Positions 55,552-63,137 of a DNA stretch of 64,000 nt are shown here, in pieces. The notes beneath the pieces are model-generated. The model worked only from the letters and a program-made list of their open reading frames with translations. It did not search any database and was not told the origin of the DNA. The position numbers were made by a program, and so were the translations under genes. This stretch comes from JBBQFI01 sp038237805 (lineage in GTDB: Bacteria; Verrucomicrobiota; Verrucomicrobiia; Chthoniobacterales; UBA10450), in NCBI GenBank assembly GCA_038237805.1, contig JBBRYI010000002.1, forward strand, positions 186,001 to 250,000, written 5' to 3'. Within the stretch, counting starts at the first letter, position 1; each line of letters opens with the position of its first letter.

Positions 55552-57720
55552 TCAAGAAAGCGCGGTGCTTCGACGTTCTTGAGGGAAGGACCGAGTTTTT
55601 CCAGCAGCGGAACTGAGGCCGGTTCCGGATTTGGATTTCACCAACGAAACATCGGAGCTGTTAATCGCGCCATTCGCTGTCACGTCGTCTCGAAAATTCG
55701 CAGAAGTAACACTCTTTCCCGATTGGCCTTTGGTCTGACTGACGTCGGATGAATTGACGCTGCCGTTGCCGGTGGTGTCGCCAATGAGAATCGACATTGG
55801 GATGGTGAGATTATTCGTCGTAGTTCCATCATTTACCGCCAGAAGAGTTACTTTAATAGTCTGCGCGTTAGTCACGCCGGTCAGGTTCACAAACACTTGA
55901 TTGTTACTCACGGTCGTGCTCGATGCGCTGCCGGTTCCCTGAGTGACTTGTGCGCCGGCGAGCGTGACCGCAGCGGGAAAAGTAATCACCATTAGATAAT
56001 TGCCCGCGACGCCGCCATCGCGGCATTCGATACCCGGCGAGCCGAGAAGCGGCAGACTGACATCAAAGGAACCGGCGCTGCCGTGCGTCTTGCGTGAAAC
56101 AGCGCTCACGATGTTGAACTTCGTCACAAGGCCATACGTATCCTTTTCGTCGACGTTGCCGCTCTGCCCGGCGGCAGCGGCGGTAGCGTTGCCATAGTTG
56201 TAAACACGCGAGATCGAATCGCCGTTCGCAATTGAGGCGTCCATTTCCTGGTCGTTAGGCGGAACCTCCGTGCCACCCTGGAGGTTGCGGATATCGAGAA
56301 GGAGATTGCCTTTGGCTGGATCGTAATAAAAAGGAGCCAGGAAATTGATGACGATCTCGAAGTTGGTCGGATCACCACTAAAAGTGACGTTGGTTGGAAC
56401 CGGTCCGGAGAAAACCTGCGTGTCATCAGTGCCAACATTCTGCGCAAAGGTCGAGCTCAAGGCATCGGGCATTTTGCTTGTGGTGGAGAGATTGACCTGC
56501 AGTTGCGGAATGACTCCGCTAAAGGGAATGCCCGGTCCATGACCGCGAAAGGCAATGCGATTAATCAAGCCACCGCCGTGATTGAATCGCGCAAACTGGC
56601 TCGCGGCGAAAACCTGCTGATAACGAATCGGCTGTGAAGAAAAGAGCGGGAAAAGATTTCCGGTGTCGCCCTGCGCCGTGCTCAAGTCGTTAGGTACAAC
56701 GAGTGGCCCGGCAAAAATAGGTGTCGAAAAGATGTCCGAGACAGGCCGTCGGTTAAAGGAACCGCCGATGTGAGCAAGCCCGTAAACATCTTCAATTGTC
56801 GAAAGAACATTGTAATGATTCATCGCCGTGCCGGTCGGCGTTTGGATTCCCGGATCGGAAGGCGATCCCACGTGTGGATTGTTACTGTTTAGATTCGCCT
56901 CGGTGTAATTACCGGGATTGATTTTTGCGCCGGCGAAGATAATTGGGATCTGGTTGGACGCGGTGTTGTCGCCGTCCTCGTCCCAAGTGACGATGAGCAA
57001 ACTATTGTGCGTCTTTGCCCACGCCAGATAGGTATCGATGATGTTTGTCTTTAGCCAGTTATCCGCCTGTTGGATTGTGCCGTCGTGCATGTCGTATTGC
57101 TGGTCGGGCACGACGAAAGAAACAGTAGGCAGATTCGCAAAACTTCCCGGACTGGCGGCGATCGCTTGAAAGGTCGTGAACGGTTGGTTGACCGTGGAAG
57201 GCAATTGGTTTGCCGTCGGATTGGCGTCTTTCACCCAGTTGGCTACCGGATTGTGTTTTCGTTGATAATCACCCGAACTGTCGCCGTCGAATCCGACCGA
57301 GGGTAGGCTTTGCGAGTGAGTCGCGAAGCTGTAGCCCGCGTTGCGCAATGCCGCGCCGAGGTTCGCCGTATTAAAAGGAGGCGGGCCTGAAAACGGTTCG
57401 CCGCTCGTACCCGGATGGCCATCCTGTATCGTCCCCTGATTGCTGCCCGAATAAAGCTCAAGATAGTTCGGTTGACTCGGATGCCGGACTGCGTGCGATC
57501 CGCTCGCGTTACCCATCGCGTCGGTGGATTCGTTCACGATATTCGCCCCCATCGCGGCAAGTGCATTGATATTCGGAGCGGCGGGGTTGCCGATAATGTC
57601 GGAAAAGGAATGATTCTCTTCGAGCACGACCACGATGTGATCAAACGCGGGCGCCTGCCCTTGTAGTTCACTTCCAGCGCAAGCTGACAGCAGAAGTGCG
57701 AGGTAGAAGCGGTGTTTCAT
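55552..57720 (-). CDS. Secreted PF04185 phosphoesterase with dockerin-like C-terminus
   Basis: 722 aa with a signal peptide (MKHRFYLALLLSACAGSELQ). PF04185 phosphoesterase region about 24-340: I-V-V-V-L-E-E-N-H-S-F-S-D-I, H-P-S-Q-P-N-Y, V-T-W-D-E-D-G-D-N-T. Then beta-rich repeats up to about 640, and near the end two EF-hand-like loops, G-D-T-T-G-N-G-S-V-N-S-S-D-V and D-V-T-A-N-G-A-I-N-S-S-D-V, each D-x-N-x-S pattern as in type I dockerins. A cohesin partner is not in the window. Extra basic tail (K-T-R-S-F-P-Q-E-R-R) after the dockerin is odd. It follows the second phosphoesterase gene by 2 nt. Confidence 0.85.
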   Translation of the reverse strand: MKHRFYLALLLSACAGSELQGQAPAFDHIVVVLEENHSFSDIIGNPAAPNINALAAMGANIVNESTDAMGNASGSHAVRHPSQPNYLELYSGSNQGTIQDGHPGTSGEPFSGPPPFNTANLGAALRNAGYSFATHSQSLPSVGFDGDSSGDYQRKHNPVANWVKDANPTANQLPSTVNQPFTTFQAIAASPGSFANLPTVSFVVPDQQYDMHDGTIQQADNWLKTNIIDTYLAWAKTHNSLLIVTWDEDGDNTASNQIPIIFAGAKINPGNYTEANLNSNNPHVGSPSDPGIQTPTGTAMNHYNVLSTIEDVYGLAHIGGSFNRRPVSDIFSTPIFAGPLVVPNDLSTAQGDTGNLFPLFSSQPIRYQQVFAASQFARFNHGGGLINRIAFRGHGPGIPFSGVIPQLQVNLSTTSKMPDALSSTFAQNVGTDDTQVFSGPVPTNVTFSGDPTNFEIVINFLAPFYYDPAKGNLLLDIRNLQGGTEVPPNDQEMDASIANGDSISRVYNYGNATAAAAGQSGNVDEKDTYGLVTKFNIVSAVSRKTHGSAGSFDVSLPLLGSPGIECRDGGVAGNYLMVITFPAAVTLAGAQVTQGTGSASSTTVSNNQVFVNLTGVTNAQTIKVTLLAVNDGTTTNNLTIPMSILIGDTTGNGSVNSSDVSQTKGQSGKSVTSANFRDDVTANGAINSSDVSLVKSKSGTGLSSAAGKTRSFPQERRSTALS

Positions 57721-57722
57721 AA

Positions 57723-59051
57723 TTACTGCACCACTTGGAAGCCGTATTGCAGAGCGAGTGCTCTAAGTTGTTGGAGATTCTCCGCCCACTCTGCCGCTTC
57801 CGGATCATTCGCCAGCGACGCGCACGCGCTACCGAAAGGTCCGCTCGGAACAGTGAATGCGGGCGCACTCACATTCGGCGACGCGAGATCGAGAACTTCG
57901 GCCAGATTATTGGCTGTGCTATCACGATTACTCAACGGCGTGAGTCCGAAACGCCACTCGATCATCTTCAAGATCGAAGTGTGATCGTATTGACCATGCG
58001 CGATGTGGTTGCGGCGGGCGTAAGGCGAAATGATGATGCATGGCACACGAAAGCCGATGCGCCCGTCCGTGTCGCCAGCCGCGGCGGACGCGGTTGGAAT
58101 TGGCGCAAGCGGCGGCGGAACATGATCGAAGAACCCGCCCCACTCATCGTAATTTATGATGAGCACGGTCTTCGACCAATTCGGGCTGTTGCGTAGCGCG
58201 TCGTAGACTTGATTTAGAAACACTTCGCCGTTCCGAATGTCGGCATGCGGATGATCGTCATTGGAAAGCCCTTGACCCTCGCCGCCAAAACGCGGGTCGA
58301 TGAACGCGACATTCGGCAGCGTGCCATTGGCGGCGTCGATCAGAAACTGCGAGAACGGTTTCGAAATATTTACGTAACGACTACCCCAAAGTGCAAGGAA
58401 TGGCAGATCGCTAAAATAGTAACGCCCCGAAAATCCGTGCTCTTCCAATCGGCTCCAGATCGTCGGCAAGGTCGAAGTCGTGCTTGTGTTCGAGAGGCGG
58501 TCCGTTTGCGCGGCGTGCATGTAAAAACGGTTCGGATAAGTGGCCGAGAGAATGGCCGCGAAATAATTATCACAGACGGTGAACGCCGGACCGGCCGCAC
58601 CAAGAAATGCAAGATCGCTCTGTCCGAAATAGCCAATGGCGTAGATGTCGTTGGCTCGATTCGGATCCGTCGAATCGCCGTCAGAACCGTTCAGCAACCA
58701 GCCATCCGCGGCGCCGTTGTGATATTGCACTCGTCCATTTTCATACGAGTGCCCCGGATCGAGAAAACCGCACCCTTGGTAATCGGGCGCAAGCGCATGA
58801 GTGGGATGAGACACGTTCGCGCTGTCTTTGTAAGCGAGGCCCGCTTGCTGACCGTTCGCACCCGGAAGCCAACCAAGAAAATGATCGAAGGAACGATTCT
58901 CCATCATCACAACGACAACGTGTTCGAACCCGGCGGCGCGCGGCGGGGGAAGCGAATCCGCCCGCGCGACCAGTGCTAACGTTGCGATGAGGCCGAAGAG
59001 AAGACCCGCGCGAAGAATGGCCCAGTGAAGCTGATAAAGCGGACGCGCCAT
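57723..59051 (-). CDS. Secreted PF04185 phosphoesterase (phospholipase C type)
   Basis: 442 aa with a signal peptide (A-G-L-L-F-G-L-I-A-T-L-A-L-V-A-R-A). Catalytic start motif V-V-V-V-M-M-E-N-R-S-F-D-H-F-L-G-W near residue 44, then D-P-G-H-S-Y-E and T-V-C-D-N-Y-F; I-I-N-Y-D-E-W-G-G-F-F-D-H-V and R-V-P-C-I-I-I-S-P-Y-A-R as in bacterial phospholipase C and acid phosphatases. It cleaves phosphate esters outside the cytoplasm. It is first in the two-gene operon with the dockerin-bearing paralog. Near the phosphate regulon, phosphate scavenging is a natural reading, though not proven. Confidence 0.9.
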   Translation of the reverse strand: MARPLYQLHWAILRAGLLFGLIATLALVARADSLPPPRAAGFEHVVVVMMENRSFDHFLGWLPGANGQQAGLAYKDSANVSHPTHALAPDYQGCGFLDPGHSYENGRVQYHNGAADGWLLNGSDGDSTDPNRANDIYAIGYFGQSDLAFLGAAGPAFTVCDNYFAAILSATYPNRFYMHAAQTDRLSNTSTTSTLPTIWSRLEEHGFSGRYYFSDLPFLALWGSRYVNISKPFSQFLIDAANGTLPNVAFIDPRFGGEGQGLSNDDHPHADIRNGEVFLNQVYDALRNSPNWSKTVLIINYDEWGGFFDHVPPPLAPIPTASAAAGDTDGRIGFRVPCIIISPYARRNHIAHGQYDHTSILKMIEWRFGLTPLSNRDSTANNLAEVLDLASPNVSAPAFTVPSGPFGSACASLANDPEAAEWAENLQQLRALALQYGFQVVQ

Positions 59052-59195
59052 GATGGTGTCTCTATAACCGAGGCCGCCGCCGGTACGAAGTTACGTTTCG
59101 GAAACAAGCAGGTGACAGAATCGTGGCCTTATTCCTAAGCGCCAGGACCGATTCAGCATTGCAACGGCACTGTGATTGCTCGATGATGCACGAGA

Positions 59196-59537
59196 ATGAA
59201 AATGCTGATGAGGCGCATCATGTGCGCGGCGCTGACTGCGTCGCTTTCTATCTCACTGCTTCCGGTGCAGGCGAGTGCGCCGCCGGCAGCGAAAAGTGAT
59301 TGTTGCGCCAAGAAGGCGGCAGCTGATCAACACGACGATTGCGGAAAGAACGCGCCGAAATTGCCGCAAGATCAGCAATGCTGCGCCACCTGTTTTGCTT
59401 GCGTTGCAGTTGTGGAAGCGGCGACGTCGATCCCCAACCGTTCCGAAAGCGAACGATCATATTTCAGATTTTCTGAAGCTGCTGAAAGTCGCACGCTGCG
59501 ACCTCCTGTTCCGCCGCCGCGCGACGCGGTGTCTTAG
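59196..59537 (+). CDS. Small secreted cysteine-rich protein
   Basis: 113 aa with a signal peptide (M-K-M-L-M-R-R-I-M-C-A-A-L-T-A-S-L). After cleavage it contains D-C-C-A-K-K, D-D-C-G-K-N and Q-C-C-A-T-C-F-A-C-V, i.e. eight cysteines in pairs that could bind copper or another soft metal; the tail is proline- and charge-rich. It is the first of several Cys-rich genes placed before the cus operon on the plus strand. Not recognised as a named family. Confidence 0.6.
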   Translation: MKMLMRRIMCAALTASLSISLLPVQASAPPAAKSDCCAKKAAADQHDDCGKNAPKLPQDQQCCATCFACVAVVEAATSIPNRSESERSYFRFSEAAESRTLRPPVPPPRDAVS

Positions 59538-59596
59538 GCGCGCCGGTTCCCGCGCTTTTGTGCGGGAGTTAAAAAGGAAATTCAACAGGAGGTTCT

Positions 59597-59728
59597 ATGA
59601 AATACCTGTCAATTCTTATTGCGGTTGTAGCACTGGCCAGCTCGGCAACAGCGACTTCGTCGTTTGCCTGCTGCGGTGGCGGTGCTTGCTGCAAGGCTAA
59701 ACAGGCTTGCTGCGCGAAAGCAAAGTAA
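59597..59728 (+). CDS. 43-aa secreted Cys-rich peptide
   Basis: Reads M-K-Y-L-S-I-L-I-A-V-V-A-L-A-S-S-A-T-A, a signal peptide, then F-A-C-C-G-G-G-A-C-C-K-A-K-Q-A-C-C-A-K-A-K. AGGAGG stands six bases upstream of the ATG (CAGGAGGTTCT), an excellent ribosome-binding site. Three C-C pairs in 20 residues fit a metal-binding periplasmic peptide. The gene is too short for usual gene callers. A strong terminator follows at 59756-59795. Confidence 0.75.
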   Translation: MKYLSILIAVVALASSATATSSFACCGGGACCKAKQACCAKAK

Positions 59729-59755
59729 AGTCTGAATAAGCTAAGTTAGTAAACG

Positions 59756-59795
59756 GAACCCCCGTCAGTGAAAGCTGGCGGGGGTTCTTGTTTCC
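59756..59795 (+). terminator. Rho-independent terminator after the Cys-rich peptide
   Basis: GAACCCCCGTCA / TGGCGGGGGTTC, a twelve-base stem with one G-T pair and an eight-base loop, followed by TTGTTT. It ends transcription of the Cys-rich gene(s). Confidence 0.8.
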
Positions 59796-59841
59796 GCACC
59801 ACCCAGGGCACCTGAAACGGTTGCATCCGAAAGGTCCGCGG

Positions 59842-60033
59842 CTACTTCCTAGGCTTGGACCTTGGCTTCGGATCGTTGCTGGGAGTATCGCAACAAGGCT
59901 TCTTCTCAATTTTACCGCTCGCCCTGCACTTGTACGTGCCGTTTTTTTGCTTCACGCACATTGTATCCTTCGGATCCACCGCTATGGCAGTTGTCGCTAC
60001 GGCGAGTGAGATAACAATTGGCAGTAACTTCAT
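59842..60033 (-). CDS. Small secreted protein with four cysteines
   Basis: 63 aa from ATG 60033: signal peptide M-K-L-L-P-I-V-I-S-L-A-V-A-T-T-A-I-A, then V-D-P-K-D-T-M-C-V, T-Y-K-C-R-A and K-K-P-C-C-D-T, with a basic Pro/Ser tail. It is divergent from the next Cys-rich gene with 76 bp in between. A longer frame (to 60363) overlaps that gene and reads as noise. The strand choice is supported by the signal peptide, but no family is known. Confidence 0.55.
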   Translation of the reverse strand: MKLLPIVISLAVATTAIAVDPKDTMCVKQKNGTYKCRASGKIEKKPCCDTPSNDPKPRSKPRK

Positions 60034-60109
60034 TGGGAACCTTAACATAGATGAAATTTTGATCCTCTCCACCTCGACCGATGGTGCTGATTGTGCTATT
60101 AAGTCATTA

Positions 60110-60460
60110 ATGACGGCAAAAATGGCGATCGGAGTTTTCGTCGCTCTCGCTTTGTTAGTCGCGCCTGTGCGGCTACGGGCGAACACTTGTATTGTCGTCA
60201 ATGGAGTGAGTGAGAAGGCCTGCCAGCCCGGTTGTTGCGCAAATAAAACTTGTTGCGCGACGTCAGCCAAACGCACCGGACCCAGTGCGCAACCGCTGGC
60301 AAAGGCCGCCTCGACCGACCTTTTGACGCTTGTCGCTCCGGCCGTAGTCGCCATTTCAATCACTCATCCGACTGTTACTCGATCGATCGCTCGTGCCGAC
60401 GTTATCTCTCGCGCGCATTCGCCGCCGAGAGCTGCGTTACTCTGCACTTTCCTCATCTGA
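60110..60460 (+). CDS. Small secreted Cys-rich protein upstream of cusC
   Basis: 116 aa from ATG 60110 (a second ATG at 60122). Signal peptide M-A-I-G-V-F-V-A-L-A-L-L-V-A-P-V then N-T-C-I-V-V, A-C-Q-P-G-C-C-A-N-K-T-C-C-A-T, and a hydrophobic stretch (L-L-T-L-V-A-P-A-V-V-A-I-S-I), ending R-A-A-L-L-C-T-F-L-I. The layout is like the protein at 59196 and like small leader genes found before copper-resistance operons. It precedes the efflux genes by 71 bp. Confidence 0.6.
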   Translation: MTAKMAIGVFVALALLVAPVRLRANTCIVVNGVSEKACQPGCCANKTCCATSAKRTGPSAQPLAKAASTDLLTLVAPAVVAISITHPTVTRSIARADVISRAHSPPRAALLCTFLI

Positions 60461-60531
60461 TCCACGCGCGCTGACGCCTGGGGTGTGCCCATTAAGCGGC
60501 ATGCTTCGACTTCAACCGTTCGTTTGGATCA

Positions 60532-61839
60532 ATGAAAACAAACACTCTATTACTTTTACTACTTACAACTTTACACACAGTCGCTGAACCGCTCGCCGAC
60601 GGCGGGGAGAGAGCGCCGAATTCGCAGCGGCTCGCGCTGAGCGAAGTCACACGCGTTGTGCTGGAGCGAAATCCAGCGATTCGCGGAGCGCTGCGAAGGT
60701 GGGAAGCGGCAAAGGAGCGTGTGACTCAGGAACGCGCCTGGGACGATCTGAAAGTTTCAGGGACTTCGACGGTGCGTCGCTATGTCGATATTCCCCCGAA
60801 CGCGTTTACCGATCAAACAGTCTCGGTCGAGCAGTCGATCCCGATTTCCGGAAAGAATCGCGTACGGGGAAGAATTGCGGCGGCGGATGCAGTTGCTGCT
60901 TTTGAAGAAGTCCGACGGCAGCAGCTCGATGTCTTGGCAAAAGCGCGCGCTTCTTATTTCGGACTCGCCAATGCTTACGCGCAGATTGAACTCAATCGCA
61001 AAAATTTCGAGTCGATGACGCAGATCGCCGAGATCAATCGCTCGCGTTACCAGGTCGGAACGCAAAGCGCAGCGGACGTGCTCATGTCGGAGACCGAAGC
61101 GGCCAAGCTCCTGGAAATGCGCCGCGATTTGGAGCGCAACGTAGCCACAGCGCAATCGCAATTGAACGTACTAATGAATCGCGATGCGTTCACATCGCTC
61201 GGAATGCCTAACGAACCGACGATTCCGCGCGGGGATTTTTCGATCGACAGATTGCGCGTTCTGACCCTGGCGAATCGACCGGAGACGCGAGTGGCGCGCG
61301 CGCGTGTCGATGCCGAGGAGGCAAAATTACACCTCGCGCATCGCAACTGGATTCCGGACCCGTCGCTGAAGATGGAAGGCCAGCGTTATAATGATACCGC
61401 GCGCGACCTCAGCGAACTCGACGCTGGAATTTCATTCAGCATTCCGTGGGGAAACTATCGCAAATACTCCGCCGTGCAGAGTGAGGCCCGCGCAAATGTT
61501 GATGCGGCGCGTGCAGCACTGGAGCAAGCGCAAACCGAAGCGATCGGCGCGATGCGCGATGCGTTCCAAAAAGTCGAGACTGCGCATCATCACGTCGATC
61601 TTTTTGGTGAAAAACTCGTCCCGCAGGCTCGGCAAACATTTGAAGCGAGCCAGCTCGCTTACGAATCAGGCAAAGCCACCTTCGCTGAGTGGATGACCGC
61701 GCAACGAACCTTGCGCGACCTCGAAGCGGAAGCGCGTGAACATCTCACCGATTATCAAAGCGCTCTCGCCGAACTGGAGTCGGTCGTTGGCGCTGATCTC
61801 AATATTTTTCCTCTAACTCCAAACCAGAAAACAAAATGA
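60532..61839 (+). CDS. Outer-membrane efflux protein, CusC/TolC family
   Basis: 435 aa with a signal peptide (M-K-T-N-T-L-L-L-L-L-L-T-T-L-H-T). TolC-type alpha-barrel repeats: A-L-S-E-V-T-R-V-V-L-E-R-N-P, Y-F-G-L-A-N-A-Y-A-Q-I-E-L and L-A-Y-E-S-G-K-A-T-F-A-E-W. Trimers form the exit duct for the tripartite metal pump. Its stop overlaps the adaptor start by four bases. The C-terminal part ends Q-K-T-K. Substrate is indicated by the metal-type adaptor that follows. Confidence 0.88.
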   Translation: MKTNTLLLLLLTTLHTVAEPLADGGERAPNSQRLALSEVTRVVLERNPAIRGALRRWEAAKERVTQERAWDDLKVSGTSTVRRYVDIPPNAFTDQTVSVEQSIPISGKNRVRGRIAAADAVAAFEEVRRQQLDVLAKARASYFGLANAYAQIELNRKNFESMTQIAEINRSRYQVGTQSAADVLMSETEAAKLLEMRRDLERNVATAQSQLNVLMNRDAFTSLGMPNEPTIPRGDFSIDRLRVLTLANRPETRVARARVDAEEAKLHLAHRNWIPDPSLKMEGQRYNDTARDLSELDAGISFSIPWGNYRKYSAVQSEARANVDAARAALEQAQTEAIGAMRDAFQKVETAHHHVDLFGEKLVPQARQTFEASQLAYESGKATFAEWMTAQRTLRDLEAEAREHLTDYQSALAELESVVGADLNIFPLTPNQKTK

Positions 61840-63128
61840 AAATCCTAACGAACATCATTGTTGCCGTCGCTGTGGGCTTGCTTGCGGCGTGCGCAAAAAC
61901 CGCGACGCCGACTAAGCCAGCGGACGTCGACTACTACACCTGCACCATGCACACCTATGTGCATGCCGAGGCCCCCGGGAAGTGTCCGGTCTGCGGCATG
62001 GAGCTCGTGCCGGTGAAGAAAAATATTAGCGCAACCCCTTCTGCCATGGCCTCGCCAGGAGAGGAAAGTATGCAAGGCATGGCCGGGATGCCGGGAATGC
62101 AAGGGAATCAAACGACCCGAGCGATATCACGCGAGTTCGTTGTTCCAGTGGAACGGCAACAACAAATCGGGGTGACATATGCCAGAGTGCAACGCGAGCA
62201 TCTGCGAAAAGAAATCCGTGCCGTCGGAACCGTCGAATACGATTCGCAAAAGCATTGGGCGTTTGTCGCGCGAGTGGAAGGGTACGTGCAGCAATTGTTC
62301 GTCGCATCGGCCGGCGAAGTTGTGCAAAAGGAGCAGCCGCTTTTGTCGATCTACAGTCCGGATTTGGCGACGACCGAGCGCGAACTTGTAATGCTGCTGC
62401 GCATGCGCGACGAGGCGCGCACCGCGCAAGGGCGCGAGACGCCGGCGCGTTTGATCGCCGCAGCGGAAGCGCGTTTGCAACAGTGGAACGTAACGTCCGA
62501 GCAAATCGCCGAACTGGAGAAGAATCGGAATCCAAGTGACACGATCACGCTGAGTTCACCGTTTCACGGAGTGGTGCAGGAGCTTCCCGCACATCAGGGC
62601 GTGAACGTGAAGATGGGCGATCACTTGGTTGATGTTGCCGATCTTTCGACGGTCTGGGTTTGGGCCGATTTTTACGAGACCGAACTTAGCGTGTTGAAAG
62701 CTGGGCAACCCGTCACGATTACGAGCAAATCGTTTACCGATGCGGAGTTCACCGGCACGATCGCGGTTGTAAATCCGTTTATCGGCGAAACAAATCGCAC
62801 ATCGAAAGTGCGAATCGACATTCCGAATCCCGATTTCAAATTGCGCCCAGGCATGTATGCCAACGTCGATCTTGCAATCGACGCGGGTGAACATCTCGCT
62901 ATTCCCACGCGCGCCATCATGCCAACGGGTGCGCGCAACATCGCCTTTGTCGATAAAGGAAACGGCAAAATCGAACCGCGCGAGGTGAAGCTCGCCGGGC
63001 AATTCGGAAACTTTTACGCCGTCGACTCCGGCTTAACGGATGGCGAACGCGTCATCGCGAGCGCGAATTTCCTGATCGATGCCGAAGCGAAAGTGCAGAG
63101 CGCGCTCGCGGAGTTCAGTCGGAAGTAA
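61836..63128 (+). CDS. RND efflux periplasmic adaptor with heavy-metal-binding domain, CusB-like
   Basis: 430 aa. Lipoprotein-like signal (V-G-L-L-A-A-C, C20) then the heavy-metal-binding domain Y-Y-T-C-T-M-H-T-Y and A-P-G-K-C-P-V-C-G-M-E-L near 33-57. A Met-rich linker (M-Q-G-M-A-G-M-P-G-M-Q-G) resembles copper-transfer methionines. The membrane-fusion core follows: H-W-A-F-V-A-R-V-E-G-Y-V, V-V-Q-E-L and V-W-V-W-A-D-F-Y-E. Works with the genes on both sides; copper or silver is the likeliest substrate. Confidence 0.9.
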   Translation: MKILTNIIVAVAVGLLAACAKTATPTKPADVDYYTCTMHTYVHAEAPGKCPVCGMELVPVKKNISATPSAMASPGEESMQGMAGMPGMQGNQTTRAISREFVVPVERQQQIGVTYARVQREHLRKEIRAVGTVEYDSQKHWAFVARVEGYVQQLFVASAGEVVQKEQPLLSIYSPDLATTERELVMLLRMRDEARTAQGRETPARLIAAAEARLQQWNVTSEQIAELEKNRNPSDTITLSSPFHGVVQELPAHQGVNVKMGDHLVDVADLSTVWVWADFYETELSVLKAGQPVTITSKSFTDAEFTGTIAVVNPFIGETNRTSKVRIDIPNPDFKLRPGMYANVDLAIDAGEHLAIPTRAIMPTGARNIAFVDKGNGKIEPREVKLAGQFGNFYAVDSGLTDGERVIASANFLIDAEAKVQSALAEFSRK

Positions 63129-63137
63129 AAGGCGACG

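Noticed and set aside
59855..60109. Extension of the Cys-rich gene to 59855
   Set aside because: The signal peptide begins at 60110, and the extension is antisense to the small secreted gene at 59842-60033.
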